Assembly (NCBI GenBank): GCA_030039655.1
Contig: JASHVC010000523.1
Coordinates: 1 to 9,452 of the forward strand
Source: Xanthobacteraceae bacterium
GTDB lineage: Bacteria > Pseudomonadota > Alphaproteobacteria > Rhizobiales > Xanthobacteraceae
Direction: 5' to 3'
Length of the DNA: 9,452 bases
The notes beneath the pieces are model-generated. The model worked only from the letters and a program-made list of their open reading frames with translations, was not told the DNA's origin and did not search any database. Of this stretch, positions 1 to 6,603 are shown in pieces. The translations under genes were made by a program, and so were the position numbers. Each line of letters opens with the position of its first letter. Position 1 is the stretch's first letter.

Positions 1-386
1 GGCTGAGCGCTACCGCTGCGATCAAGGCCGCCTTGGCCGATCCCACCGTGTTGATGGTCAACCGCAACGCGGGTTCGGGCACCCGCGTCCTCGTCGATGG
101 ATTGCTCTCTGGTGCACGGCCCACGGGTTATCCCAATCAGCCGCGCTCGCACAACGCCGTGGCCGCGGCCATCGCGCAAAACCGGGCCGACTGGGGCGTT
201 GCGATCGAGCCGGTCGCGAAAATGTACGGATTGGCTTTCCTGCCGATCGCGCCGGAGGAATACGACTTTCTGCTGCGCGAAGACCGACGCGATCGGCCCG
301 CCGTCCAGGTGTTCCTTGCCTTATTGCACGACCAGCCGACCCGCGCGCGCATCCGCGCGCTGGGCATGGAACCGGCCGGCGAATAG
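1..386 (+). CDS. C-terminal part of a PBP-like (molybdate/cofactor-sensing) domain protein, cut by the window edge
   Basis: The reading frame is open from the left edge (codons start at base 3) to TAG at 384-386, giving 127 visible residues. The start lies outside the window. The piece matches the second half of the PBP-like domain (PF12727 type) found at the C-terminus of some MoeA proteins and of helix-turn-helix regulators linked to molybdenum. Visible signs are VNRNAGSGTRVLVD near the start, the GYPNQPRSHNAVAAAI stretch, a RADWGVAI strand, and the end region with FLPIAPEEYDFLL. Such domains resemble periplasmic binding proteins but are cytoplasmic and are thought to sense molybdate or the cofactor. 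mobB follows after 16 nt, so the two are probably co-transcribed. The full protein could be a MoeA-PBP fusion or a DNA-binding regulator; the visible part cannot decide. The family call is fairly secure, the architecture is not. Confidence 0.8.
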   Translation, partial: LSATAAIKAALADPTVLMVNRNAGSGTRVLVDGLLSGARPTGYPNQPRSHNAVAAAIAQNRADWGVAIEPVAKMYGLAFLPIAPEEYDFLLREDRRDRPAVQVFLALLHDQPTRARIRALGMEPAGE

Positions 387-402
387 TCCATATAATGTGG
401 CG

Positions 403-930
403 ATGCGAATTATTGGTCTCGCGGGCTGGAGCGGTTCCGGCAAGACCACGCTGGTCACAAGTGTGATTCCAGTGCTGGTTCGCCGCGGCCTGAAAGTGGC
501 GACCGTCAAGCACGCGCACCATGAATTCGACATCGACCAGCCAGGCAAAGATTCGTGGCAGCACCGGCAAGCGGGCGCCAGCGAGGTGGCCATCGTGTCG
601 AGCCGGCGCTGGGCGATCGTCCACGAGCTGGGTCAGGAACCTGAGCCGCCGCTTGCTGATATTTTAGCGAAGCTCAGCCCGGTCGATCTGGTGGTGGTGG
701 AGGGGTTCAAGCGCCACGCCCATCCGAAGCTCGAGGTCTTTCGCGTCGCGGTGGGCAAGCCACTGTTGCATCCCGACGATGATTGCATCGTCGCGGTCGC
801 CACCGACGCGCCGCTGCCAGAAGTGGCCGTGCCGGTTCTCATGCTCGACGACATTGAGGGCATCGCCAACGTGCTGCAGGCCGAGGCGTTGCCGCGTGAC
901 TTGATCGGGCCGTCACTGGAGAAGGCGTGA
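403..930 (+). CDS. mobB: Molybdopterin-guanine dinucleotide biosynthesis protein MobB
   Basis: This is a 175-residue P-loop GTP-binding protein that assists MobA in converting molybdopterin to the guanine dinucleotide form, in the cytoplasm. It is dispensable in E. coli. The P-loop GWSGSGKT is at residues 8-15. The family signature KHAHHEFDIDQPGKDSW is at about 36-52, followed by HRQAGA, and VVVEGFKRH (Walker B-like region) is at about 97-105. Length is normal for the stand-alone family. I chose ATG at 403 because MRIIGLAG begins right at the first beta strand. The frame is open far upstream, but that part is antisense-like or overlaps the preceding gene. An alternative GTG sits two codons earlier. 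No convincing Shine-Dalgarno site precedes the start, which fits translational coupling to the gene ending 16 nt upstream. The TGA stop overlaps the ATG of moeA. Confidence 0.95.
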   Translation: MRIIGLAGWSGSGKTTLVTSVIPVLVRRGLKVATVKHAHHEFDIDQPGKDSWQHRQAGASEVAIVSSRRWAIVHELGQEPEPPLADILAKLSPVDLVVVEGFKRHAHPKLEVFRVAVGKPLLHPDDDCIVAVATDAPLPEVAVPVLMLDDIEGIANVLQAEALPRDLIGPSLEKA

Positions 931-2204
931 TGGCGCAGCTCAGCGACGACTGTTTCGCTTTCTCGGGTCCGCTCATGCCCATTGCCGACGCGGAGCGCCT
1001 GATCGCCGAGCGCGTTGTGCCGATCGGCGGCAGCGAAACAGTGACGCTACGGGAGGCAGCCGGCCGCGTGCTCGCGCAAGACATCTTTGCTCCGATCAAT
1101 CTGCCACCGTTCGATAATTCCGCCGTCGACGGCTATGCGGTGCGCGCCGCCGATCTGAAGGGCGAGGGCGAGAGTCGGCTCACAATCGTCGATCGCGTCG
1201 CTGCCGGCCACTCCGCTAGTCACTCGTTGAAAGAAGGAGAAGCGGTTAGGATTTTCACCGGTGCGCCGATGCCAGTAGGTGCGGACACGGTTTTCATGCA
1301 GGAAGATTGTCGCGTCGAGGGCGGCGCGGTCATCGTGCCGCCCGGCTTGAAAAGCGGTTCGAACCGTCGGCTCGCCGGTGAGGACATCCGGGCCGGCGTG
1401 GTGGCGCTGCCGGCCGGCCGGCGTCTCGGGGTACAGCATATCGCGCTCGCGGCGGCGCTCGGTTTGACTACGCTCGCGGTACGTCCACGTGTGCGCGTTG
1501 CCCTGTTCTCGACCGGGGATGAGATCGTCGAACCGGGAACGATGTTGCCGCGTTCGGCGCTTTACGATTCCAATCGTTATCTGCTCGCCGGTCTTATCGA
1601 GCGCTTTGGCGCCGAGGTCACAGACCTCGGCATTCTCAGCGACGATCCAAAAGGTCTGGCGCGGGCCATCGCCGCGGCGGCGATTGACCACGACCTCGTT
1701 CTGACTTCGGGCGGAGTGTCGACCGGGGAAGCGGACCACGTCCGCGCCGTCATCGACCGTATTGGCCGCATCGTGTTCTGGCGGCTGGCGATCAAGCCCG
1801 GCCGGCCGGTCGCGATGGGCGTCATTCGCGGCGGCAATAGCAACGACGGTGCAGCCTTCGTGGGTCTGCCGGGAAATCCGGTAGCGGTATTCGTCACCTT
1901 CGTACGCGTGGTGCGCCCACTGCTGCTGCGGCTCGCCGGTGCACTGCCCGAGCCTTTGATCGCGCTGCCGGCGCGCGCGGCCTTCTCCTACGAGAAGCGC
2001 AAGGGCCGGCGCGAATATGTCCGTGTGGCATTGCGGCCGGCGTCGGATGGCGCCGTCGAGGCAATCAAATTTGAGCAGGATGGCGCCGGCGTTCTCACCT
2101 CGCTCACCGAAACCGACGGCCTGGCTGAGTTGACAGAGGACGTAACTAAGGTTGAGCCAGGCGCGACCGTCGGCTTTCTCTCTTATGCGTCGTTAGTCGG
2201 TTAG
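930..2204 (+). CDS. moeA: Molybdopterin molybdenumtransferase MoeA
   Basis: MoeA inserts molybdenum into adenylylated molybdopterin, releasing AMP and giving active cofactor. The product is 424 residues, close to the roughly 410 of E. coli MoeA. Family motifs appear in order: PFDNSAVDGYA at about 60-70, with the conserved acidic residue in DNSAVDG; TGAPMPVGAD at 110-119; GEDIRAG at 150-156; STGDEIV at 194-200; LYDSNR at 211-216; TSGGVSTGEAD at 259-269; WRLAIKPGRP at 284-293; GLPGNP at 312-317. The C-terminal beta-barrel domain IV is present. ATG at 930 overlaps the mobB stop (TGATG) and has GGAG at 918-921, 8 nt upstream. A GTG one codon earlier (927) is also possible. All key motifs are intact, so the protein should be active. 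If the gene cut by the left edge is a MoeA-PBP fusion, this would be the second MoeA-like protein of the cluster. Confidence 0.97.
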   Translation: MAQLSDDCFAFSGPLMPIADAERLIAERVVPIGGSETVTLREAAGRVLAQDIFAPINLPPFDNSAVDGYAVRAADLKGEGESRLTIVDRVAAGHSASHSLKEGEAVRIFTGAPMPVGADTVFMQEDCRVEGGAVIVPPGLKSGSNRRLAGEDIRAGVVALPAGRRLGVQHIALAAALGLTTLAVRPRVRVALFSTGDEIVEPGTMLPRSALYDSNRYLLAGLIERFGAEVTDLGILSDDPKGLARAIAAAAIDHDLVLTSGGVSTGEADHVRAVIDRIGRIVFWRLAIKPGRPVAMGVIRGGNSNDGAAFVGLPGNPVAVFVTFVRVVRPLLLRLAGALPEPLIALPARAAFSYEKRKGRREYVRVALRPASDGAVEAIKFEQDGAGVLTSLTETDGLAELTEDVTKVEPGATVGFLSYASLVG

Positions 2205-2208
2205 GGCG

Positions 2209-2838
2209 CTAAGCGTCCGGGTATTGCTTCGCGATCTCTTCGGCGCGCGCGGCGTCCTCGGGCGTATTGACGTTGAAGAAAGGATCGACGGGTGTGTCCG
2301 GCCAGTTGGCCAAAGCGACGCCATGCCGTTCGGTCCATATCTCGATCTTGCGCAAGCCTTCATGCAGCAGCGCGTGGCGCAAATCCTCTCGCAGTGAAAC
2401 CGGCCAGAGACCGGCAACAGGATGTCGCCATTCGCCCGAACGCGCACAGGCGAGCGGCAGGGCGGCGACCGCGCGCGCTTGGTGCAGGCGCGCCACGAGA
2501 TCTTTGGGAAGAAACGGACAGTCGCCGGGGACGCTGGCCAACCATTCGCAATCAGGAACGTTCGCCGCTGTCCAATCGAGCCCGGCCAAAACGCCGGCCA
2601 GCGGACCGGCGAAATCCGGAATGGTGTCCGCCACCACCGTAAGGCCAATATCGGCAAAGCGCGCTGGGTCGCCGTTGGCATTGATGATGACGCCGATGCA
2701 CTGCGGCGCGAGGCGCGCGAGGACGCGTTCCAGAATAGTCGCGCCGCCGACTAGAATGCGCGCCTTGTCGCCGCCGCCCATGCGGCGCGCTAGGCCGCCG
2801 GCGAGGATGAGGCCGAGGGTGTTGGGTGCCTCGGCCAT
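2209..2838 (-). CDS. mobA: Molybdenum cofactor guanylyltransferase MobA
   Basis: MobA transfers GMP from GTP to molybdopterin to form the guanine dinucleotide cofactor needed by the DMSO reductase family, including formate dehydrogenases. The 209-residue product (about 195 in E. coli) has the nucleotidyltransferase signature LAGGLARRMGGGDK at residues 12-25, GPLAG at 78-82, VPGDCPF at about 103-109 with the expected metal-binding Asp106, and FFNVNTPEDA near the C-terminus. ATG at 2838 leaves only a short leader before the first strand. An in-frame TTG at 2844 adds two residues and has better spacing (10 nt) from the GAGG at 2855-2858, so it may be the true start. fdhD ends 12-18 nt upstream, which suggests one transcript. 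The gene converges on moeA with 4 nt between stop codons. Confidence 0.95.
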   Translation of the reverse strand: MAEAPNTLGLILAGGLARRMGGGDKARILVGGATILERVLARLAPQCIGVIINANGDPARFADIGLTVVADTIPDFAGPLAGVLAGLDWTAANVPDCEWLASVPGDCPFLPKDLVARLHQARAVAALPLACARSGEWRHPVAGLWPVSLREDLRHALLHEGLRKIEIWTERHGVALANWPDTPVDPFFNVNTPEDAARAEEIAKQYPDA

Positions 2839-2856
2839 GATCAAACGATGACAGCC

Positions 2857-3741
2857 TCAATCATCATGCACCGCGGCTTTGCGCCGGTGCTTCGCGCTCT
2901 CTTCTTCCACATAGGCGAGGTCTTGATCGAAGACGATGCGGTCTTCACCGGCGAGCGCGATAAAACGCTTGCCCCGGGCGCGGCCGATCAGCGTCAGATG
3001 AGCCTTGCGCGCCAGCTCCACTCCCCAGGCGGTGAAACCCGAGCGCGAGATGAGGATCGGAATGCCCATACGCACGGTCTTGATCACCATCTCGGAGGTC
3101 AGTCGGCCGGTCGTGTAAAAGATTTTATCCGCTGCACTTACGCGATGCTTGAACATCCACCCGGCAATTTTGTCGACTGCGTTATGGCGCCCGACGTCCT
3201 CCATATAGACCAGCGGGCGATCCTTCACCGCGAGCACGCAGCCATGAATGGCGCCGGCCTCCAGATACAGCGAAGGCGTGGTGTTGACCTTGTGCGTGAG
3301 CGCATAGAGCCACGAGGTGCGCAATTCCGCCGGCGGCAGCGTGACGTTCTCTAGCGCCTCCATGAGGTCACCAAACACTGTGCCTTGGGCGCAGCCCGAG
3401 GTCTGCACTTTCTTCTTCAGCTTCTTTTCGTAGTTGGTCTTGCGCCTGGTGCGCACGACAACTACCGATATTTCCTCGTCGTAATCGACGCCGGTGACGA
3501 CATCATCGGGCTTTAACATGTTCTGATTGAGTAGATAACCGAGCGCGAGATATTCGGGATGATCGTTGATGGTCATTGCCGTCACGATCTCCTGCGAATT
3601 GAGGAAGATCGTGAGTGCGCGCTCGACCGTCACCGACGTCTCTATTTCTGCACCGGTCTGGTCAACGCCACTGACCCGCTCCGTCAAGCGCGGATCATGC
3701 GGGTCGGGGCGGATCAGATAATCGTCTTCGGGCGAAGCCAT
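2857..3741 (-). CDS. fdhD: Formate dehydrogenase accessory sulfurtransferase FdhD
   Basis: FdhD passes sulfur from a cysteine desulfurase to the guanine dinucleotide cofactor of formate dehydrogenase, which is required for activity. The 294-residue product shows EDVGRHNAVDK at 181-191, TGRLTSEMV at 211-219 and SRSGFTAWGVELA at 232-244, all typical of the family. The cysteine loop reads TSGCAQGT around Cys117, with a single cysteine in place of the CxxC pair (Cys121/Cys124) of E. coli FdhD. A lysine-rich stretch (KKLKKK, about 106-111) comes just before it. The first 30 residues are polar and poorly conserved. ATG at 3741 has only a weak purine run directly before it. The gene heads a pair with mobA, and the importer ATPase gene ends 85 nt upstream in the same direction. 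No formate dehydrogenase subunit is in this window, so the client enzyme must be encoded elsewhere. Confidence 0.93.
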   Translation of the reverse strand: MASPEDDYLIRPDPHDPRLTERVSGVDQTGAEIETSVTVERALTIFLNSQEIVTAMTINDHPEYLALGYLLNQNMLKPDDVVTGVDYDEEISVVVVRTRRKTNYEKKLKKKVQTSGCAQGTVFGDLMEALENVTLPPAELRTSWLYALTHKVNTTPSLYLEAGAIHGCVLAVKDRPLVYMEDVGRHNAVDKIAGWMFKHRVSAADKIFYTTGRLTSEMVIKTVRMGIPILISRSGFTAWGVELARKAHLTLIGRARGKRFIALAGEDRIVFDQDLAYVEEESAKHRRKAAVHDD

Positions 3742-3790
3742 GCCTTAATGTAGGGTGGTGGCGGGTCTAGCGAAAGCACACCTGTGAGAG

Positions 3791-3828
3791 GGCCTGGTCC
3801 TTGGGGCGTCAAAAAGGTTCCCAGGCCT
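3791..3828 (-). terminator. Hairpin at the 3' end of the ABC ATPase gene, possible weak terminator or attenuator
   Basis: GGCCTGG (3791-3797) pairs with CCAGGCC (3821-3827), and inside it CCTT (3799-3802) pairs with AAGG (3814-3817). This gives an 11-bp stem broken by a small internal loop, with an 11-nt loop. The outer arm overlaps the ATPase stop codon (3827-3829). No T-run follows on the - strand, so it is not a standard intrinsic terminator. It sits between the ATPase and fdhD and could reduce read-through or process the transcript. The pairing is seen directly; function is inferred. Confidence 0.35.
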
Positions 3829-4603
3829 ACTCGGCCCAGTCGGGGAGGAATGCGCTGCCACCGGTCGCCGGGTCGTCGAGCTGCTCGACCGGAGCGCCGT
3901 AAAGCTCTTCAAGGGCGGTGCGGGTCAGCACGGCGCTCGCGGCCCCGTCGGCGATTCGGGCACCATCGCGGATCAAATAGGCGCGGTCGGCGGCACGCAA
4001 GGCGTGATTAGGATCGTGCGTGGTGAACATGACACCAAGGCCTGCCATTGCGAGCGCGCGAATTTCGCGCAGCACCTTGCCTTGGTTGCCGAAGTCGAGG
4101 CTCGAAGTGGGCTCGTCGAGCACGACGAATTGCGGCTCTTGGGCGAGCGCCCGTGCCAGCAAGACGAGCTGGCGCTCGCCGCCGGAGATCATCGTATAGG
4201 GCCGGGCGGCAAGCCCTGCGATGCCCAGCCGGTCGAGCGATTGCGCTACGGCGGCGTGGTCCGCGGTGGTGGGCCGACCGAGTAGACCGCCATGGGCGCT
4301 ACGCCCCATAAGTACGACCGTCTCTACCGGAAAGGCGAAGGTTGCGACGTGGACCTGGGGCACATAGGCGATGAGCCGCGCCCGCTCGCGGAGGCTGAAC
4401 CTCGACAGCACACGGCCGCCGAGCCTGATCTCGCCCTGGTGCGGGGCAATCAGTCCGAGTAGCGTTTTGAGCAGTGTGGTTTTGCCGCCTCCGTTGGGGC
4501 CAAGCAGAGCCAGTACCTCGCCGGTCCCCAGCGCCACGTCGAGCTCACGCCCGACGACCCGGTCACGATACCCAATGGTGAGCCCGCGGCCTTCGAGCTT
4601 CAT
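3827..4603 (-). CDS. ABC transporter ATP-binding protein, FecE/BtuD-like (metal-chelate or oxyanion importer)
   Basis: This is the cytoplasmic ATPase subunit that powers a FecCD/BtuCD-type importer. In the 258-residue product, Walker A GPNGGGKTT is at 35-43, the Q-loop glutamine at about 83, the signature ISGGERQ at 139-145, Walker B FVVLDEP at 159-165, the D-loop SSLD at 167-170 and the switch histidine at 196 (TTHDP). All catalytic residues are present. The frame is open for 29 more codons to an ATG at 4690. I chose 4603 because AAGGA (4612-4616 on the - strand) lies 8 nt upstream, the protein then begins at the first beta strand, and its length matches the usual 255-265. The matching permease is probably the one at 6604-7617, cut off from it by an opposite-strand gene. 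fdhD and mobA follow downstream, which suggests a molybdate or tungstate substrate; iron-siderophore or cobalamin remain possible. Confidence 0.93.
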   Translation of the reverse strand: MKLEGRGLTIGYRDRVVGRELDVALGTGEVLALLGPNGGGKTTLLKTLLGLIAPHQGEIRLGGRVLSRFSLRERARLIAYVPQVHVATFAFPVETVVLMGRSAHGGLLGRPTTADHAAVAQSLDRLGIAGLAARPYTMISGGERQLVLLARALAQEPQFVVLDEPTSSLDFGNQGKVLREIRALAMAGLGVMFTTHDPNHALRAADRAYLIRDGARIADGAASAVLTRTALEELYGAPVEQLDDPATGGSAFLPDWAE

Positions 4604-4611
4604 GACCGATG

Positions 4612-4616
4612 TCCTT
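4612..4616 (-). promoter_or_regulatory. Ribosome binding site deciding the ATPase start
   Basis: AAGGA on the - strand with an 8-nt spacer to the ATG at 4603. It supports this start over the ATG at 4690, 29 codons upstream. Confidence 0.7.
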
Positions 4617-4711
4617 GATGACACAGCATTGTCGCAAACGGGAGCGAATTTGAGCAAGGAACCTGTCTGGGCCATGCTGACGGCGCCCACGGCCCGGGGG
4701 CGTTCTGGCTG

Positions 4712-4739
4712 GTAGCAGCGGCGTGATGACGCAGGCTAC
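4712..4739. repeat. Two-part inverted repeat in the divergent region between ATPase and glycosyltransferase genes
   Basis: GTAGC (4712-4716) is complementary to GCTAC (4735-4739), and inside it GCGT (4721-4724) to ACGC (4729-4732) around a GATG loop. It lies in the 225-nt divergent intergenic region (4604-4828), where promoters of both flanking genes must lie. It could be an operator or a leader hairpin. I see no clear -35/-10 pair here and no ModE-type palindrome. Function is unknown. Confidence 0.3.
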
Positions 4740-4814
4740 GTGCCCGCACTTTGGATAGTCTCTCCCGGAACATCGGCGGGTACCGGGGGCTGTTTTCCCG
4801 CGAACTGTCCGATC

Positions 4815-4820
4815 GAGAGG
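4815..4820 (+). promoter_or_regulatory. Ribosome binding site deciding the glycosyltransferase start
   Basis: GAGAGG followed by four more G and ACAC, 8 nt before the ATG at 4829. It favours this start over the in-frame TTG at 4751. Confidence 0.7.
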
Positions 4821-4828
4821 GGGGACAC

Positions 4829-6565
4829 ATGACGGCCGGGATACCCGTGGCGAGCGCCAAAGCGCTTGCCCGGTGGGTGACAGTTACGTCCCGCACAAGC
4901 GGGGCAGCCTTGATTGGGCGATTCCAATCGCGGCGCCTGTTCGTCGACCCGTTTGATTTGGCAGCGGTGGCCCTTTTCGGCCTGTTGATTATCCTCGTCC
5001 TCACGACATTCGGCGATTACGCGATCTCCAACGATGAAGAGGTCCAGCAGCGCTACGGCGAACTTATCGTCGCTTACTACGGGAGCTCCTTTGCGGATCA
5101 GGGGCTGTTCCACTTCAGAAACCTCTACCTCTATGGGGGCCTTTTCGACGTCGTTGCGGTTGGCCTCGAAAGAATACTTCCGCTCGACATCTATGCGGTC
5201 CGCCATGTGCTGTCGGCCCTGACGGGTGTCGGAGGCATCGTTGCCGTCTGGGCGACGGCGCGCGCCATTGCCGGATCGCGGGCCGGTTTGCTGGCAGCGG
5301 CAGCGCTTGCGCTCTGCGGCATATGGTACGGGGCGATGTTCAATCATACCAAGGACATCCCCTTCGCGTCCGCGATGATGGGCGCGACCTATTTTCTGCT
5401 CCTGATCGGACGGGAGTTGCCGCGCCCACGCTGGGGGCTGGTGCTGGTGTTCGGTTTGCTGTGCGGCTGTGCGCTTGGGATTCGCGTGCTCGGCCTTTTT
5501 CTGTTCGGCTATGCCGGGCTCATGATCCTCGCCTATGCGCTGATGGGGCTGGGTGGATCGCGGCGTAACGTACTGGCATTCATCGGACGCTCAGTGCTTG
5601 CGCTCGCACCTAGCCTCCTGGTTGCCTACACGATCATGGTTGCGGCATGGCCGTGGGCCGGTTTGGCGCCGCTTAACCCGCTGCGAGCCCTATTCGATTT
5701 TGACGATTTCAATTATCCAATTCGGACGCTCTTGTGGGGTCGCATTTACATGATGGGCGATGTCCCGCGCTGGTACGAGCCGACTTACGTCCTCATCAAG
5801 CTCACGCTGCCGCTCTTGGTCGGCGCGTGCCTCTCGCTGATCCTTGCGACGAGGCCGCGGCGTGGCGGTGCGGTCGTCAGCAAGCTTTGGCGCACGGAAG
5901 TCGCGCTAGTGGCGCTCGCGGCACTCTTTCCTTTGATCGGCGACGTCGTGGTGCGTGGACCGGCGTTTTCGGGCATGCGGCATGTTTTGTTCACGGTGCC
6001 GCCGATTGCCGTGCTGGCGGGCGTGGGCTTGAATAGCGCGCTCCGGCGCCTGGAAAGCGTAGGTCGGCTCGCAGCGGCTGCGGGATTAGCTATCTTGGTG
6101 GCAGGCTTTGGTTGGGACGCCTCGTCGCTCTACCGTCTGCATCCCGACGAGTATTTGTTTTTCAACCCATTGGTCGGCGGCCTGGCCGGCGCTTCCCGAC
6201 GTTACGACACCGACTATTGGGTCAATATCATGCCGGAGGCGGTGGGAGACCTAGAACACTACCTGGATCAGACCGATAGAGTGCATGGCAAGTCGTACCG
6301 GCGTTATCTGGTCGTGGTCTGCGGCGAGCGCTTGCCGTTCGAGAAGGTCGCTGACTCGCGACTCGTTTGGACGAAGGATCAAAAGAGCGCCGATTTTTTT
6401 ATCGCGCCGACACAGGCGAACTGCGATCATGCGATCGACGGTCGAGTCGTCGCAACTGTTGAGCGGCTCGGTGTACCGATTGGGGTGGTAAAGGAGCTGA
6501 ATCCCAAGGCCCAGCCGAGTCTAGCGAACACGCAGCCGGTTGTCCCAACCAACCCGATTCGCTGA
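4829..6565 (+). CDS. Multi-pass membrane glycosyltransferase of the GT-C fold, family 39 (PMT/ArnT)-like
   Basis: A 578-residue inner-membrane protein that probably transfers a sugar from a polyprenyl-phosphate donor to a periplasmic acceptor; donor and acceptor cannot be read from the sequence. After a short cytoplasmic N-terminus, a first membrane helix lies at about 43-62. The first external loop carries the acidic motif SNDEEVQ (68-73), matching the catalytic DE motif of this fold. FNHTKDIPFA (171-180) is another conserved loop. About ten further hydrophobic segments follow up to residue 430 (for example 202-240, 251-274, 324-341, 357-373, 386-400, 413-427). The C-terminal soluble part begins with HPDEYLFFNPLVGG (438-451) and RYDTDYW (458-464), typical of a bacterial subfamily. 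ATG at 4829 was chosen for its GAGAGG site; a TTG at 4751 is less likely. The gene lies alone on the + strand between the two halves of an ABC importer and has no visible link to them. Confidence 0.85.
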   Translation: MTAGIPVASAKALARWVTVTSRTSGAALIGRFQSRRLFVDPFDLAAVALFGLLIILVLTTFGDYAISNDEEVQQRYGELIVAYYGSSFADQGLFHFRNLYLYGGLFDVVAVGLERILPLDIYAVRHVLSALTGVGGIVAVWATARAIAGSRAGLLAAAALALCGIWYGAMFNHTKDIPFASAMMGATYFLLLIGRELPRPRWGLVLVFGLLCGCALGIRVLGLFLFGYAGLMILAYALMGLGGSRRNVLAFIGRSVLALAPSLLVAYTIMVAAWPWAGLAPLNPLRALFDFDDFNYPIRTLLWGRIYMMGDVPRWYEPTYVLIKLTLPLLVGACLSLILATRPRRGGAVVSKLWRTEVALVALAALFPLIGDVVVRGPAFSGMRHVLFTVPPIAVLAGVGLNSALRRLESVGRLAAAAGLAILVAGFGWDASSLYRLHPDEYLFFNPLVGGLAGASRRYDTDYWVNIMPEAVGDLEHYLDQTDRVHGKSYRRYLVVVCGERLPFEKVADSRLVWTKDQKSADFFIAPTQANCDHAIDGRVVATVERLGVPIGVVKELNPKAQPSLANTQPVVPTNPIR

Positions 6566-6603
6566 GACAGTGCGCCTGCTTTGGAATGTCGGCCGCCGAG
6601 ACT

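Noticed and set aside
391..396. TATAAT directly before mobB
   Set aside because: It would start transcription at or after the mobB start codon, and no -35 box lies at the right distance (GAACCG there); most likely chance.
97..402. Upstream extension of the mobB frame to 97
   Set aside because: It overlaps the preceding PBP-domain gene in another frame and the MobB family starts at the MRIIGLAG strand at 403.
4604..4690. 29-codon N-terminal extension of the importer ATPase from ATG at 4690
   Set aside because: The strong ribosome binding site before 4603, the usual family length and the lack of any family match in the extension favour the shorter protein.
4751..4828. 26-codon N-terminal extension of the glycosyltransferase from TTG at 4751
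   Set aside because: The ATG at 4829 has a much better ribosome binding site and the extension shows no recognisable sequence.
4741..6591. Imperfect direct repeat flanking the glycosyltransferase gene (4741-4761 and 6571-6591, sharing CTTTGGA; about 14 of 21 positions match)
   Set aside because: Considered as a trace of insertion between the importer halves, but similarity is low and there are no transposon ends or integrase; compatible with chance.
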